The notes below the pieces were generated by a model. The model ran no database searches. It was not told the DNA's origin and worked only from the letters and a program-made list of their open reading frames with translations. This document shows, piece after piece, positions 46,681-56,413 of a stretch of DNA of 64,000 nt. The translations under genes were made by a program, and so were the position numbers. The DNA is from Tritrichomonas foetus. Lineage: Eukaryota; Parabasalia; Tritrichomonadida; Tritrichomonadidae. The stretch spans positions 1 through 64,000 of the forward strand of contig MLAK01000747.1 in the NCBI GenBank assembly GCA_001839685.1, given 5' to 3'. Each line of letters starts with the position of its first letter. Position 1 is the stretch's first letter.

Positions 46681-47166
46681 TTTAGCTATTTGGGTTTTGA
46701 TTTTTGACTGATGGTATTAAGTAATACTGATGATAAGGATCATTTGAGTGATTTCGTACGTTAAGACTATTTGGTTTGTATACATCTGAAATTTCATTAA
46801 AATAAACTCGAGAATAATGACGTTAATTCACAAAAAGTTAAGAGGTTAGGCGAATAGCAAATACAAAGCTCGTATCATTTATGTACATATATATCACTAC
46901 ACATAATAATCAGTATCACTGGCATACCAAAATGAGAATAAAATCTCTTCCATTTAGATAATGACAACTTTGAATTTTATCAAACAATTTAACCCCATCT
47001 GCAGATTAAGTAAAGATCTGGAAATGAAGATATAGAAAAAGATTAAAATATCCCTAAAATACTAAAGATTTGAATAGAAGTTGATGTAAAGAAAATCCAA
47101 AATTGAGACATAAATCTCATATGAATCAAAGAAAATAGAATGTGAATGAGAGTAAATGTTCCTTTA
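46681..47166. other. Intergenic region
   Basis: About 490 bp of AT-rich DNA downstream of the FxFG/coiled-coil gene, between two leftward units. Nothing recognised. Confidence 0.35.
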
Positions 47167-49653
47167 TTAGTTTTCAACAACACGTTCTTCGACCTTGCAC
47201 ATCTCAAGTTTCGCTTGAAGTGTATTGATCTTTTCTTGCAGTGATTCAGCAGTATCATAATCTTCATTATTCACAGCTTGTTCCTGCTGCTGTGTTAATT
47301 CGTCGAGTTCAGCCTTCAATTCTTCAGGGCTCACCTGTTTCGGCTCTTCAGTATGTTCGAGCGCGAAAATCAACATTGAAACAAGAGGTTCAAGTAACTT
47401 CTCACCAAATGGTGAAAGAGAAACCAAATTCTCCATGACTTGATTTGCATTTGAGAAAAAGTTGTAATCGAGTTGTAATAAATTCATTTTTGTTTCTTCA
47501 ACTTCAACTTGTGCTTTAGCAATATCTGATGTAAGTGAAGATGCTTCAGCTTCAAGTTGTTCAAGTTGTTGTGTACCTTGTGTCACTAATTTTTCATTTT
47601 CAATAATCTGTTCATTAATTGAAGTTAATTCTTTATTAATTTGTTGTGCACCTTTAAAGTTTTTAGAAGCAACCGCTGCCTTTTTAGATGCTTCTAATTG
47701 TGGAACTTTTAATTTTGCGTTGTTTAAGAATTCAGAAGCACGTTGACATCTTCCTCTTAATTCGATAGCTTCATCATTAATTTCGTTTCTTCTTGCTTCT
47801 GAATCTTTTGCCGATTTTATTGACATGTCGAATTTATTTTTGGCTTCTGTTCGTTTTTCTGAATACATGAAATGGTCTTGGCACAATTTATTAATGATTC
47901 CAGCTGCTGTTTCACAGCTCTTTGAATCTTTTTCACCATCATCGATTTGCTGAGAAATTTTTTCAATTGCAGTTGAAATTCCATTGATTTCTGTTTCTCT
48001 TTTTTCAACAGTATCTACCAGATTTTGGAAAGGTGCTTCAATTTCACGAATTCTTGTTTGTAAATTATCTCTTTCTTTTTCAAGTGCAGCTTTATCATTA
48101 ATTACATTTTGTTTATCGCCGTTGAATGAATCTTCAGCTTGTTTCATTTGCTTCTGATTAGAAACAATTTGTGATTTAATTGAATTGATTTCATTTTGAT
48201 GCAACATAATCTCTTTCTTTAATTCTTCAATTCTTTGTTCATGACTAAGCTTCTGCTTTTCAAGATCATCAAGAGTATCGATGAATGGCTGTTTTGCGTT
48301 TGCTATTTGTGCCTTTAAATCGATTTCCATTTGTTCGTGAGCTTCAGAATGTTCTTGAATTGGCTTTTTAAGACTCTCAATCAAACTTGCATTCTTCTTT
48401 CTTTCAATTTCTATAGTTTGTTGATCAACTTGTTGATCTTCTTTAAGATTTGAAAGTCGCTTGTCAAGGGCTTGTTTACGAACACGTAATGTTGGCAATT
48501 CAGTTTGGGCCGATGCTGCATGTGCGAGAAAATGTTGTGGTGCTTCATTTGTAAGTGTCATTGCATCAGCTATTGTTTTGTTAAAACTTGATTGACTCAT
48601 TAGCATTTGTGCTCGCATTTTACTAATTTGTCCGTTTAATTGATCAGCGACATCGAATTGTTCATTTCTTAAAGCTTCACTTTGCTGCCTTTCCATTTCC
48701 TGTAAAGAGCTGTTGCTTCTATCGTATGAACTCTGGGCCATTTCAAGTTCTTTAGAATACTTAGCAAGTTGGCGAACAAACTTCAGGCAATCTTCATCGA
48801 GTCCACTATCTGCTGGAACTTCTTCTTGTGGAGGAGTTGCATAGGCTTGTGATGACATTTGTGGTGCTGGAGTTGCGGCAGAAGATCCAAAACTAAACAT
48901 TGAAGCTTCTGATGGTGCTTCATATGCGTTTTGTTGTTGATATGGAGTTTGACTTTGGATTGGTTCTGGTTTTGTTTCTTGTCCGAATGAAAATGCAGAT
49001 TCTTCTGCGTTTTCAATATTTGTTGTTTCATTTTCTGTTGCTGCACCAAAGTCAAATGCAGACGTTTCAGCCTTGTTACCAAAAACTTGCTCATTTTGTG
49101 GTTGCTGTGATTCATGACGAGCAAGAAGTGATTCAAAGTCACTTGCTTGATTGAGATTATTTGCAGCTGAAGATCCTTCTGAGTCGTGAGCGAAAGGATT
49201 GTCTGATTCTGAAGCTCCTTCTGATTCATGAACATCTGAGGACATACTGGATCCTTTTGCTGCAGATGATGCTTTTGCGAATAAATTTCCTTTTACTGGA
49301 GCTGCTCCGTCTTTTTTAGCGAATTTTGGTTTTGATGGCACTTTTTTCATGGACTTCCCTTTCTTTACGCCGATAACGCGGGAAGCTGGCTTCTTTTTGA
49401 CATTTTTCTTAGCGCCGCCTGTACTGTCGAACATATCGGAAGAATTGCCTAGTTGCGATGACTGAGGCTGTTGTTGGTTGATTTTCAGTTGGCCAAAAGG
49501 CGAAGGAGCTGGAGCATCGGCTGCAGCAGCACCGAAAGAAAATTCTGAAGCGTTTCCGCTATTGTCAACTGGCTCGTCTGTGAAACTGAAGAGGCTTTCA
49601 CCATCGTTTCCGCTATTTTGGACTGGTTCGTCGGTAAATCCAAATGCACTCAT
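47167..49653 (-). CDS. FxFG-motif and coiled-coil protein
   Basis: An 828-residue protein starting at ATG 49653. The N-terminal third is low-complexity, with scattered aromatic-Gly motifs (FGFTDEPV, FSFTDEPV, FSFGAAAA, FDFGAATE, FSFGQETK, FSFGSSAA), a tandem pair of a 17-residue (S/N)-GN...FTDEPV unit at the very start, a Lys-rich patch (KKNVKKKPASRVIGVKKGK) and an NPF. From about residue 290 to the end it is coiled coil with UVR-like helical hairpins (LRNEQFDVADQLNGQI and VNNEDYDTAESLQEKI). FxFG repeats plus coiled coil is the plan of Nup62-type nucleoporins, while NPF and acidic DEPV motifs would also suit an endocytic adaptor. I cannot decide between these. Confidence 0.75.
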   Translation of the reverse strand: MSAFGFTDEPVQNSGNDGESLFSFTDEPVDNSGNASEFSFGAAAADAPAPSPFGQLKINQQQPQSSQLGNSSDMFDSTGGAKKNVKKKPASRVIGVKKGKSMKKVPSKPKFAKKDGAAPVKGNLFAKASSAAKGSSMSSDVHESEGASESDNPFAHDSEGSSAANNLNQASDFESLLARHESQQPQNEQVFGNKAETSAFDFGAATENETTNIENAEESAFSFGQETKPEPIQSQTPYQQQNAYEAPSEASMFSFGSSAATPAPQMSSQAYATPPQEEVPADSGLDEDCLKFVRQLAKYSKELEMAQSSYDRSNSSLQEMERQQSEALRNEQFDVADQLNGQISKMRAQMLMSQSSFNKTIADAMTLTNEAPQHFLAHAASAQTELPTLRVRKQALDKRLSNLKEDQQVDQQTIEIERKKNASLIESLKKPIQEHSEAHEQMEIDLKAQIANAKQPFIDTLDDLEKQKLSHEQRIEELKKEIMLHQNEINSIKSQIVSNQKQMKQAEDSFNGDKQNVINDKAALEKERDNLQTRIREIEAPFQNLVDTVEKRETEINGISTAIEKISQQIDDGEKDSKSCETAAGIINKLCQDHFMYSEKRTEAKNKFDMSIKSAKDSEARRNEINDEAIELRGRCQRASEFLNNAKLKVPQLEASKKAAVASKNFKGAQQINKELTSINEQIIENEKLVTQGTQQLEQLEAEASSLTSDIAKAQVEVEETKMNLLQLDYNFFSNANQVMENLVSLSPFGEKLLEPLVSMLIFALEHTEEPKQVSPEELKAELDELTQQQEQAVNNEDYDTAESLQEKINTLQAKLEMCKVEERVVEN

Positions 49654-49956
49654 ATTTTGCTATCGGTTGATTCAATGAAATAGCTTTCTTTAAAATCACG
49701 ATCGATTTCTCATAAAATTAAGATAAATTTCGATTGTAAAGTAGTTAATTATACACTTATTTTGAATAAAATTTGATAAATGAGTTGTAAAGTAGTGAAA
49801 TTTCGAATCATTTGTTTTTGAATTTTAGAATTTTTGAATAGGAAAGCTTTTTTTTGTTGACATAAATATAGAAGTTATAAGGTCAAATCACATCATCGTA
49901 AAACTCAATCAGATTTTTTTGTGATCTTTGTAAAATATTAGAAAAGAGCAGCTTTC
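49654..49956. other. Promoter side of FxFG gene
   Basis: About 300 bp of AT-rich DNA upstream of ATG 49653. No defined element recognised. Confidence 0.3.
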
Positions 49957-50240
49957 CGAATCATGAAATAGGTGGCATTTTCCTTATTCCATGGATCACT
50001 GTGACCAGGAAAATTACAGGGATTTATTACTCGATATTCTGGCATTTCTTGGAAAAAGATCAGTTATTAGTCAAAGTTTTGGCCTATAACCGTAGCGATT
50101 AATATTTCGCCTTGTACTTTTTGTATGCATTTAACCATTTAATATCAGAAAAACTCATCCAAACTCGACCGAATCAGAACAATTTAAATCATCATTTTTT
50201 TTAATCCTCACGGTCAAGAACTACTGGCCCATGCAGGCCT
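49957..50240 (-). pseudogene. Coding-like remnant
   Basis: On the minus strand a clean stretch ending in TAA near 49946-49957 reads EMPEYRVINPCNFPGHSDP and then NKENATYFMIRKAALF. Upstream pieces in shifted frames read SFSDIKWLNAYKKYKAKY and VQGEILIATVIGQNFD with stops between. Composition is more even than the AT-rich surroundings. It looks like the 3' end of a broken gene; family not recognised. Confidence 0.35.
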
Positions 50241-50289
50241 TACTTCATCATTCATAAAAATTTAATATGAATTAATACAGAATCTGATT

Positions 50290-50871
50290 ATGACGATCAC
50301 AGTGGGCCATAAGGCCAACGGAGTCTCTTTCAAGGCGGGATCCAAGGAGTTCGCTAGTGGCGTGAGCATCGGCGCAATCGGTGTCAGCGGGAAGGTGACA
50401 ATCGACATGGTAGAGGGCCTCAAGGACCCCGCCACGATAGGCACCATCGCAGTTGGCGATACTGGCAGTGTCGCTATGACAGAGAGGCTGTGCAACATCA
50501 AAGCACCTGAGGACTGGAAGATCAAGATCGAGGCCAGTGACCCGAGCCTTCATCTACCCAGACAACGTTGCCAAGCCACCGTTCATCGAAATGGAAAATG
50601 GAAACCCTGGAGGTGATGTTACTGGAGGTGATGTCACTTGAGATGGTGTCACTGGAGGTGATGGCAACGGAGATAATAAGAACCAGAACAACGGCTTCAG
50701 CCCAGGATCCATTGCCGACATCGTCATTGCCGTCCTCATGGTTGTCGGTGTTGTCGTGGCCCTCTTCTTGACGCCACTAGGGGCTATAATTGAACTTCCA
50801 ACATTTGGACCGTTTGGCTCCAGAAAATATTCAGATGAAGTAAGTGATGAAACCATCAAAGAAGAAATCTA
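50290..50871 (+). pseudogene. Broken surface membrane-protein gene (C-terminal part)
   Basis: A G/C-richer segment (about half G+C, C-ending codons) unlike its surroundings. From 50290 one frame reads a beta-strand-rich ectodomain (MTITVGHKANGVSFKAGSKE, IGTIAVGDTGSVAMTERL) as far as EDWKIKIEASDPS. Around 50550 the frame shifts and continues as YPDNVAKPPFIEMENGNPGG, a GGDVT-repeat linker with a TGA where the repeat predicts GGA, a transmembrane helix (IADIVIAVLMVVGVVVALFL) and an acidic tail ending ETIKEEI before TAA at about 50869. Ectodomain, linker, one helix and short cytoplasmic tail is the plan of large trichomonad surface-protein families. The 5' part is missing. Confidence 0.7.
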
Positions 50872-51667
50872 ATATTAATAAACCCCAACTAACTAACCTC
50901 AATACTGTTTTTATTTCTAACAACTGTTTTTGGAAGAAATGTTCAATCCCAATGTTTATGTATATTCCATCTCCTTGTGAATTATTATAATTAAAATTTA
51001 ATACTGTACATGGCTAATAGATAAAGAATGCATATAACATCTCCTTGTGAAAGAAATGAATTAAAGAAATCACGATTAATAATTCATCCATAAACTTTTT
51101 CTTTCTTCCTTTCAACATAAATATTCAATATTGTGTTTCATTTTAATAGTTTGCAAAATATCTTTAGTCTTTTTTGCCCTTGCGAAATGTTATGATTCAA
51201 TTCTACAGGAAAAACAATTTTTCTCATCATATTATACCAATTTACAAGAAAATTACTGTAAAACATCTTTGTTCAACAAATTGAATACTTAAACATTTAA
51301 AATCAGCTTAGAATATCAAAATGCAGCATATAATTGAATTTGGACAAATGACAAAGAAAAGAATGACAAAAAAAAAAAAATGTTCAACCAAGATGAAATC
51401 TACTAAAAAATTGTAATATAATCTTCTAATCATTATTTCCTGTCATTTAGGTTTCATTTCATCAATCGATGTCCACTTCAATATCATGAAGTTAGACTCA
51501 TTATACCAAAATATCTCATGTGATTATTAAAATACATCATGCAAATGAAAAAGTATAGGATCGAATTATTTGTTTTTGATCTGTGCAATGTTGATTTGAA
51601 GTGTTTTTGTAATTTTTGTTTACAATATTTTCAGAGAATATATTGAAAATTCAATATCGATTGAAAA
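50872..51667. other. Intergenic region
   Basis: About 800 bp of AT-rich DNA between the surface-protein pseudogene and the AXDND1-like gene. CATCTCCTTGTGAA occurs twice (about 50969 and 51039), otherwise nothing recognised. Confidence 0.35.
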
Positions 51668-54600
51668 ATGTTCGTTTTAAAATCTCCAAAATTCTCTTTT
51701 TTGATGAATTTGGCAGGCCATGAAGCAACAGGGCCAGAAGATCTTGCTAGTGCTCTTGTTGCATCAGGTCTTGTCAAGAATTCCGATATATTCAAACCAA
51801 AAGAACCACCGCCCGAAGATAAACCAAAGAAAATTCCTTTAAATCGACTTTCTTTACCAAACACAATTCACATTCGAAAACCGAATCTTTTAAGACCATC
51901 AGTACTCGAAGATATCGTCATCGACAGACAGGTGAACCCGACTATGAATACAAGATTGCCAATGGACGCATCACTCCGTGTTCAAGCGACGATGAGAAAT
52001 CCAGAAAATCCAAGTGACATTTCTTTTTTATACGAAAACGTGCAAAGAAGCAATTTTAATAATAATCCATCATTTTCAAACAAAGATATTTTGAATACTT
52101 TTGGTCCTAGTGAAGAAATAACATTTCCTAAAACAATTTTGGCATGCCAAACACTCGGAAAACCAATGATTGCATCACGCGCAAATTATGATAATTTAAA
52201 TAATCTTTTGAAAGAAATGACAGAACCAATAAATCAGGATCATGAAATGACAAAAGTAGAAAAAATCATTCATCAAAAAGAAGCATATGATACAGTTTTG
52301 TCAGAAATTGTGCGTCAAGGATATTTCGAATGCTCACAGAAAGGTGATTTATTTCAAAATGTCCGAACATTTGTTTCTGATGTTTCTGAACAACTTCCTG
52401 ATCTTATGATTGAACTTGATAAAACTAAAAAGCATAGTGAAAAAATGATAAATAATTTAAGTGAACAAATTGACACTTTAAATCAGATCAATAATGATTT
52501 GGCTGCACAAAATGAGGCATCTAATCAAGCACAAAAAAGTCTTGAATCTAGAATTCACATGCTGACACTCAAAATTCCAGATATCGAAAATGAAGCAAGA
52601 AAATTAAGAGCTGAGCTTTTAGATTCGAATGAAAAGGCGACAAATTTAGAAAAAGAACTCAGTGAAGCACAATCAAAAATTCAGACTTTGAAACAAATGG
52701 TTGATGCAAAAAATGAAATTGCTGCAAGTCTTGGAAATGAACTAAACGAACTCAATGACAAATTACATGAAGCAAATACCAGAAATATTGGATTAATGAA
52801 TGAAAATTCCGAAATGAAAGAGCTGATTTTTAATTTACAAGAAGCAATTAAAAAACTCGAAGAAGATTTAAAAGAAAAAGAAAAAGAAATTGTTGTCAAA
52901 GAATTTTCAGATGCAACAACACAAACTAGACAATTATTAAAAGAAAGAGCGAAAGCCAAAAAGACTTCAAATGAAAATAAAATCATGGATCTTTATAGTC
53001 CTAATCCAGATATAAATCCAAATGGCAATATGAACATTAACATGAATATGAATGCAGGATTGAATCAAATGAATAATGGCAATGCTGTTATTAATATCAA
53101 TTCTACTCCAATTAATATCACTGTTTCCAGTAATATGCCAACATTTCAACATGGAAATAATAATTCGACGTTTCAGATTGATCATTCAAACATTTATTCT
53201 TCAAATGAACAACCCCAAAATAGTATTAATCAACCAAGTAATGAAACTTTAAATGATTCAAATACTCAAGAAAATACTTCAAATGAACAAAGTCCTGAAT
53301 CTGTTAAAAATAATTTTGTTGAAACAGAAAGTCCATTTCAAACAAATCCAGCCAATTATGGAAAAAATATCAATCATCACAATGAACCAATTATAAATCA
53401 TGGTAACAATACAAGTAATAATTTTAATAATAACAAAATTGAAAATAAAACTAATAATAGAAATGATCAAGAATCGTCAATGAGTGTTGCTGATATAAAA
53501 GCAACCAAGAATGATTACACAACATATGTTGAAAAATTTGGACAGCCAAATTTGAATCTTGGTCAATTTATGAATATACGTGAATTTATTCTCAACAACA
53601 ATGATAAATTTGCTGGAACAACTGATCAGGTGATTGAATCACAAAAAGGTGTTTTTGAATTAGATAAATCACCCCATGAAGACGAACTCAAGCTATTTTC
53701 ACACTTTATTATGAGTAGAGTCATGGACAAAGCATTGCTCTGTTCATCAAAAACGGAAAAATCTGTCCAAACATTTGCTGAAACTAAACAATTGTTGGAA
53801 AAATCAACTAATGTTACAGCCAGTGAAATTTACTCGCCATATAGTGATGCATTCACTAAATTATTAAATCCTGTATATGCAAACCGTCCACCAAGACCAT
53901 TTGAATGGATACTGAAAGCTACTCGATCAATATTTGACGAAAAAACTCTTCTTGATGCAACTGATAAAGCACCAATTAATATGCCACAATTTTCACTTAC
54001 TTGGTCAACAAGGCAGTTTGGTCTTGATTATTTGGCTCATCAATGCGCCTGGGATTTAATTAACTCAGCAAGAGCACATCAAAATAAATCAATAGAAATC
54101 GAAATGTTTAGAAAATTCATTGATGAAGAATTTTCTTTAGATCAACTTACATTTTTCCTACGTGTCAGAGCTGCTTTACTTAAAAGAGGCTTTTCATTAT
54201 CAGTCAATGCAATCGAAAGCACTGAAACCTATACAACGATTTATTTAACTGGATCAGAAGGAATTTCAATCATCCAGAAAATATTCGCCAAAGCTGGACA
54301 AGATACAGTAAATAGAATCACTTCAAAACTCAGAGAAAAGTTTGTGAGAAAGCCTTCATCAACTGTAGATCAAAATGTTAGCTATATTCAAATGTTTGCA
54401 ATCTTGGAAATTGCTAACGAAGAATTTGCTAAACATGAGCATCACAATATCATGATGTTTTTAAACAGTTACAACATTAGTCCTCCAATTAGTGGAAAAT
54501 TGTTTTCTCGTATGATACGAAAAATTATTCCTAATTCGACAGAAGAAGAAATTGCGGTATACTTTAGAATTTCAAATGTAGAAAATTCTAAGAAAATAGA

Positions 54601-55003
54601 CATCAAACGAAGAAAACTCCAAAAATTAATGATAGCTTCTTCTTTACTCAGTAAAGATAATTGTGAAGAACTTTTATCATTGAAGCAATATAAAGTCACA
54701 CCTGAATATGAAATGGCTAAAGGTAGATGGTCTGAAATGGAACCAATATTTTCAGGTGCACTTGAAAAGTATAACTTGAGAGGTGAAGCTCACAATCCAA
54801 CAGTTACACATATAGCTCGATTGCTTAGAACAGAAATTGATGCTGTTGGATCTGCATTTGCATGCTTTGATGTTGTTGGTGCCCAAAGACATATGTTATC
54901 ATGCATAATGAATTACCAAGCGATGATTTGGACAATGAATGAACCAAATCCTAATGAAATCGACTCAATTACACAATCAATCAAATCTATTCTTAATTTG
55001 TAA
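51668..55003 (+). CDS. Axonemal dynein light chain domain protein (AXDND1-like)
   Basis: An 1111-residue protein starting at ATG 51668, with a second Met 12 codons in. After a disordered N-terminus, about residues 200-245 read EAYDTVLSEIVRQGYFECSQ then KGDLFQNVRTFVSDV. This fits the axonemal dynein light chain (p33) domain pattern of a helix with I/VRQV..EC.ERG.LL..VR, as in DNALI1 and AXDND1. A coiled coil follows to about 430, then an Asn-rich disordered linker (about 440-620, many N, Q and S), then a helical C-terminal domain (about 680-1111) I do not recognise, with RPFEWILKATRSIFDEKTL and QFGLDYLAHQCAWDLINSAR. A flagellar role is suggested. The domain match is moderate; a generic cytoskeletal coiled-coil protein is the alternative. 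Confidence 0.6.
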   Translation: MFVLKSPKFSFLMNLAGHEATGPEDLASALVASGLVKNSDIFKPKEPPPEDKPKKIPLNRLSLPNTIHIRKPNLLRPSVLEDIVIDRQVNPTMNTRLPMDASLRVQATMRNPENPSDISFLYENVQRSNFNNNPSFSNKDILNTFGPSEEITFPKTILACQTLGKPMIASRANYDNLNNLLKEMTEPINQDHEMTKVEKIIHQKEAYDTVLSEIVRQGYFECSQKGDLFQNVRTFVSDVSEQLPDLMIELDKTKKHSEKMINNLSEQIDTLNQINNDLAAQNEASNQAQKSLESRIHMLTLKIPDIENEARKLRAELLDSNEKATNLEKELSEAQSKIQTLKQMVDAKNEIAASLGNELNELNDKLHEANTRNIGLMNENSEMKELIFNLQEAIKKLEEDLKEKEKEIVVKEFSDATTQTRQLLKERAKAKKTSNENKIMDLYSPNPDINPNGNMNINMNMNAGLNQMNNGNAVININSTPINITVSSNMPTFQHGNNNSTFQIDHSNIYSSNEQPQNSINQPSNETLNDSNTQENTSNEQSPESVKNNFVETESPFQTNPANYGKNINHHNEPIINHGNNTSNNFNNNKIENKTNNRNDQESSMSVADIKATKNDYTTYVEKFGQPNLNLGQFMNIREFILNNNDKFAGTTDQVIESQKGVFELDKSPHEDELKLFSHFIMSRVMDKALLCSSKTEKSVQTFAETKQLLEKSTNVTASEIYSPYSDAFTKLLNPVYANRPPRPFEWILKATRSIFDEKTLLDATDKAPINMPQFSLTWSTRQFGLDYLAHQCAWDLINSARAHQNKSIEIEMFRKFIDEEFSLDQLTFFLRVRAALLKRGFSLSVNAIESTETYTTIYLTGSEGISIIQKIFAKAGQDTVNRITSKLREKFVRKPSSTVDQNVSYIQMFAILEIANEEFAKHEHHNIMMFLNSYNISPPISGKLFSRMIRKIIPNSTEEEIAVYFRISNVENSKKIDIKRRKLQKLMIASSLLSKDNCEELLSLKQYKVTPEYEMAKGRWSEMEPIFSGALEKYNLRGEAHNPTVTHIARLLRTEIDAVGSAFACFDVVGAQRHMLSCIMNYQAMIWTMNEPNPNEIDSITQSIKSILNL

Positions 55004-55061
55004 AATTGTTTTTATTTAGGCGAATATTTATCATATTATTGATTTTTATTATATCATTTTT

Positions 55062-55250
55062 TCATTTCTTTGGTCATTTTTATCATCATTTCTTTGATCA
55101 TTTTTATTAACATTTCTTTGGTCATTTTTATCATCATTTCTTTGGTCATTTTTATCATCATTTCTTTGATCATTTTTATCAACATTTCTTTGATCATTTT
55201 TATCATCATTTCTTTGGTCATTTTTATCATCATTTCTTTGGTCATTTTTT
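55062..55250. repeat. 24-nt minisatellite with 12-nt half units
   Basis: Eight head-to-tail 24-nt units, each made of a TCATTTCTTTGG-like half and a TCATTTTTATCA-like half, starting at 55062 and every 24 bases to 55230. The length keeps frames open on both strands (an eight-residue repeat), but there is no other coding evidence. It lies between the convergent ends of the AXDND1-like gene and the Rab gene. Confidence 0.92.
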
Positions 55251-55493
55251 GGTTATCTTTTGCGAAATAAAATAGTTTCTATAAATGAATCTATGTATGA
55301 AGTACAAATATCATATTGATTTTCTGAATGTTGAAGATTTTTCGATTGCTAATTTTTGAGGATTTATCAGATTTCTCGGAAATAAAAACTACAGAAAAAA
55401 TTGATTGTTTAGTAAGGAATAAAACAAAGAAAGTAAAACAATAAAATCATTCTCGAAATAAAAGAATTTTTATAAACTTAATTTATAAATATT

Positions 55494-56114
55494 TTAACAT
55501 CCTGCCTTCTTCTTCTTCTTTTTATCGACTTTTGTTTCTATGTTTACACAATTTCTATCATTTGCTGATGTTACACTCATTGATGAATTTCTGAGCTCTT
55601 TTTCGCCAATTGTTGCGATTTGGCCGAACATTTCTTTGACGCCTTCACCAGTTCGCGAGGATGTAATGAAATAGTCTGAAATTGATTGTGAGTTGCATGC
55701 TTGCTGACATTGTTGAATAATTTGTGATCGCTGATCATCGCATAGGTCGGATTTGGTTACGGCGATTACGCAGTGGCATTTTGGTTCGTGGTCCAACACA
55801 CGTGACTTCCAGAGCGAGATTGAGGAGAAGGACTCTTGGTCACTTCCGTCAACGCAAATAATGGCGATATTTGCATCACGATAGAAGACTTGGCTGAGCG
55901 ACTGGAAGCGTTCTTGTCCGGCTGTATCCCAAAGTTGAAGAGTGACCTCCTTTCCATCAAGAGTCTTCTCGGAAACATTCGATGAAGTTGGTGTTAAAGT
56001 TGAAGCGGTGTCTGCGGAAAAAGTGTTATTGAGATATCGAGTGTTGATGGCTGTCTTGCCGACGTTTGTGTTGCCAACAAAAATAACACGAATTGTTAAG
56101 GTACCTTCGGCCAT
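55494..56114 (-). CDS. Divergent Rab-like GTPase with polybasic tail
   Basis: A 206-residue small GTPase starting at ATG 56114. P-loop GNTNVGKT (14-21), switch I region TLTPTSSNV, G3 WDTAGQERFQS (62-72, catalytic Gln present), Rab-type FYRDANIAIICVDGSD. G4 is TKSD (120-123) with Thr for Asn, and G5 is TSSRTGEG (150-157) where most Rabs have TSAKTGEN, so both base-recognition motifs deviate. The C-terminus is KKKKKKAGC, a Lys run with a single terminal Cys, unlike the usual CC or CXC. Prenylation by the Rab transferase or a polybasic membrane contact is possible. It is a trafficking GTPase of unassigned subfamily. Confidence 0.9.
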   Translation of the reverse strand: MAEGTLTIRVIFVGNTNVGKTAINTRYLNNTFSADTASTLTPTSSNVSEKTLDGKEVTLQLWDTAGQERFQSLSQVFYRDANIAIICVDGSDQESFSSISLWKSRVLDHEPKCHCVIAVTKSDLCDDQRSQIIQQCQQACNSQSISDYFITSSRTGEGVKEMFGQIATIGEKELRNSSMSVTSANDRNCVNIETKVDKKKKKKAGC

Positions 56115-56413
56115 CGATATAAAATAAATAAAGTAAAGACGACCGTTTAAGATTGGTTCACAAATGAAGTGAAATATTCATAGAATTTTTTGTGAAAATG
56201 AAGATTAATTCTTTTATTGAAAAAATCATTTCATTTCATTCAATTGATTATTGTAAATGTTTGACATTGAGGTCACTTATTTTCACTTTCAGTTTTTTTA
56301 TTCACAGAAATTAATTGCACGAATTAGACTTTAACTATAATTCAACGAATAGAAGAATAAAGCATATCAAAACTGATGTTTAAAAAACGTATTAAAAAAA
56401 TTAATTAAAGTTT

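Noticed and set aside
50262..50859. Minus-strand frames opposite the G/C-rich segment
   Set aside because: The plus strand explains the segment as ectodomain, linker, transmembrane helix and acidic tail, with matching codon bias. The opposite frames are shadows.
55054..55270. Eight-residue repeat frames in the 24-nt minisatellite
   Set aside because: Open on both strands because 24 is a multiple of three; no unique coding sequence is attached and the array lies between convergent gene ends.
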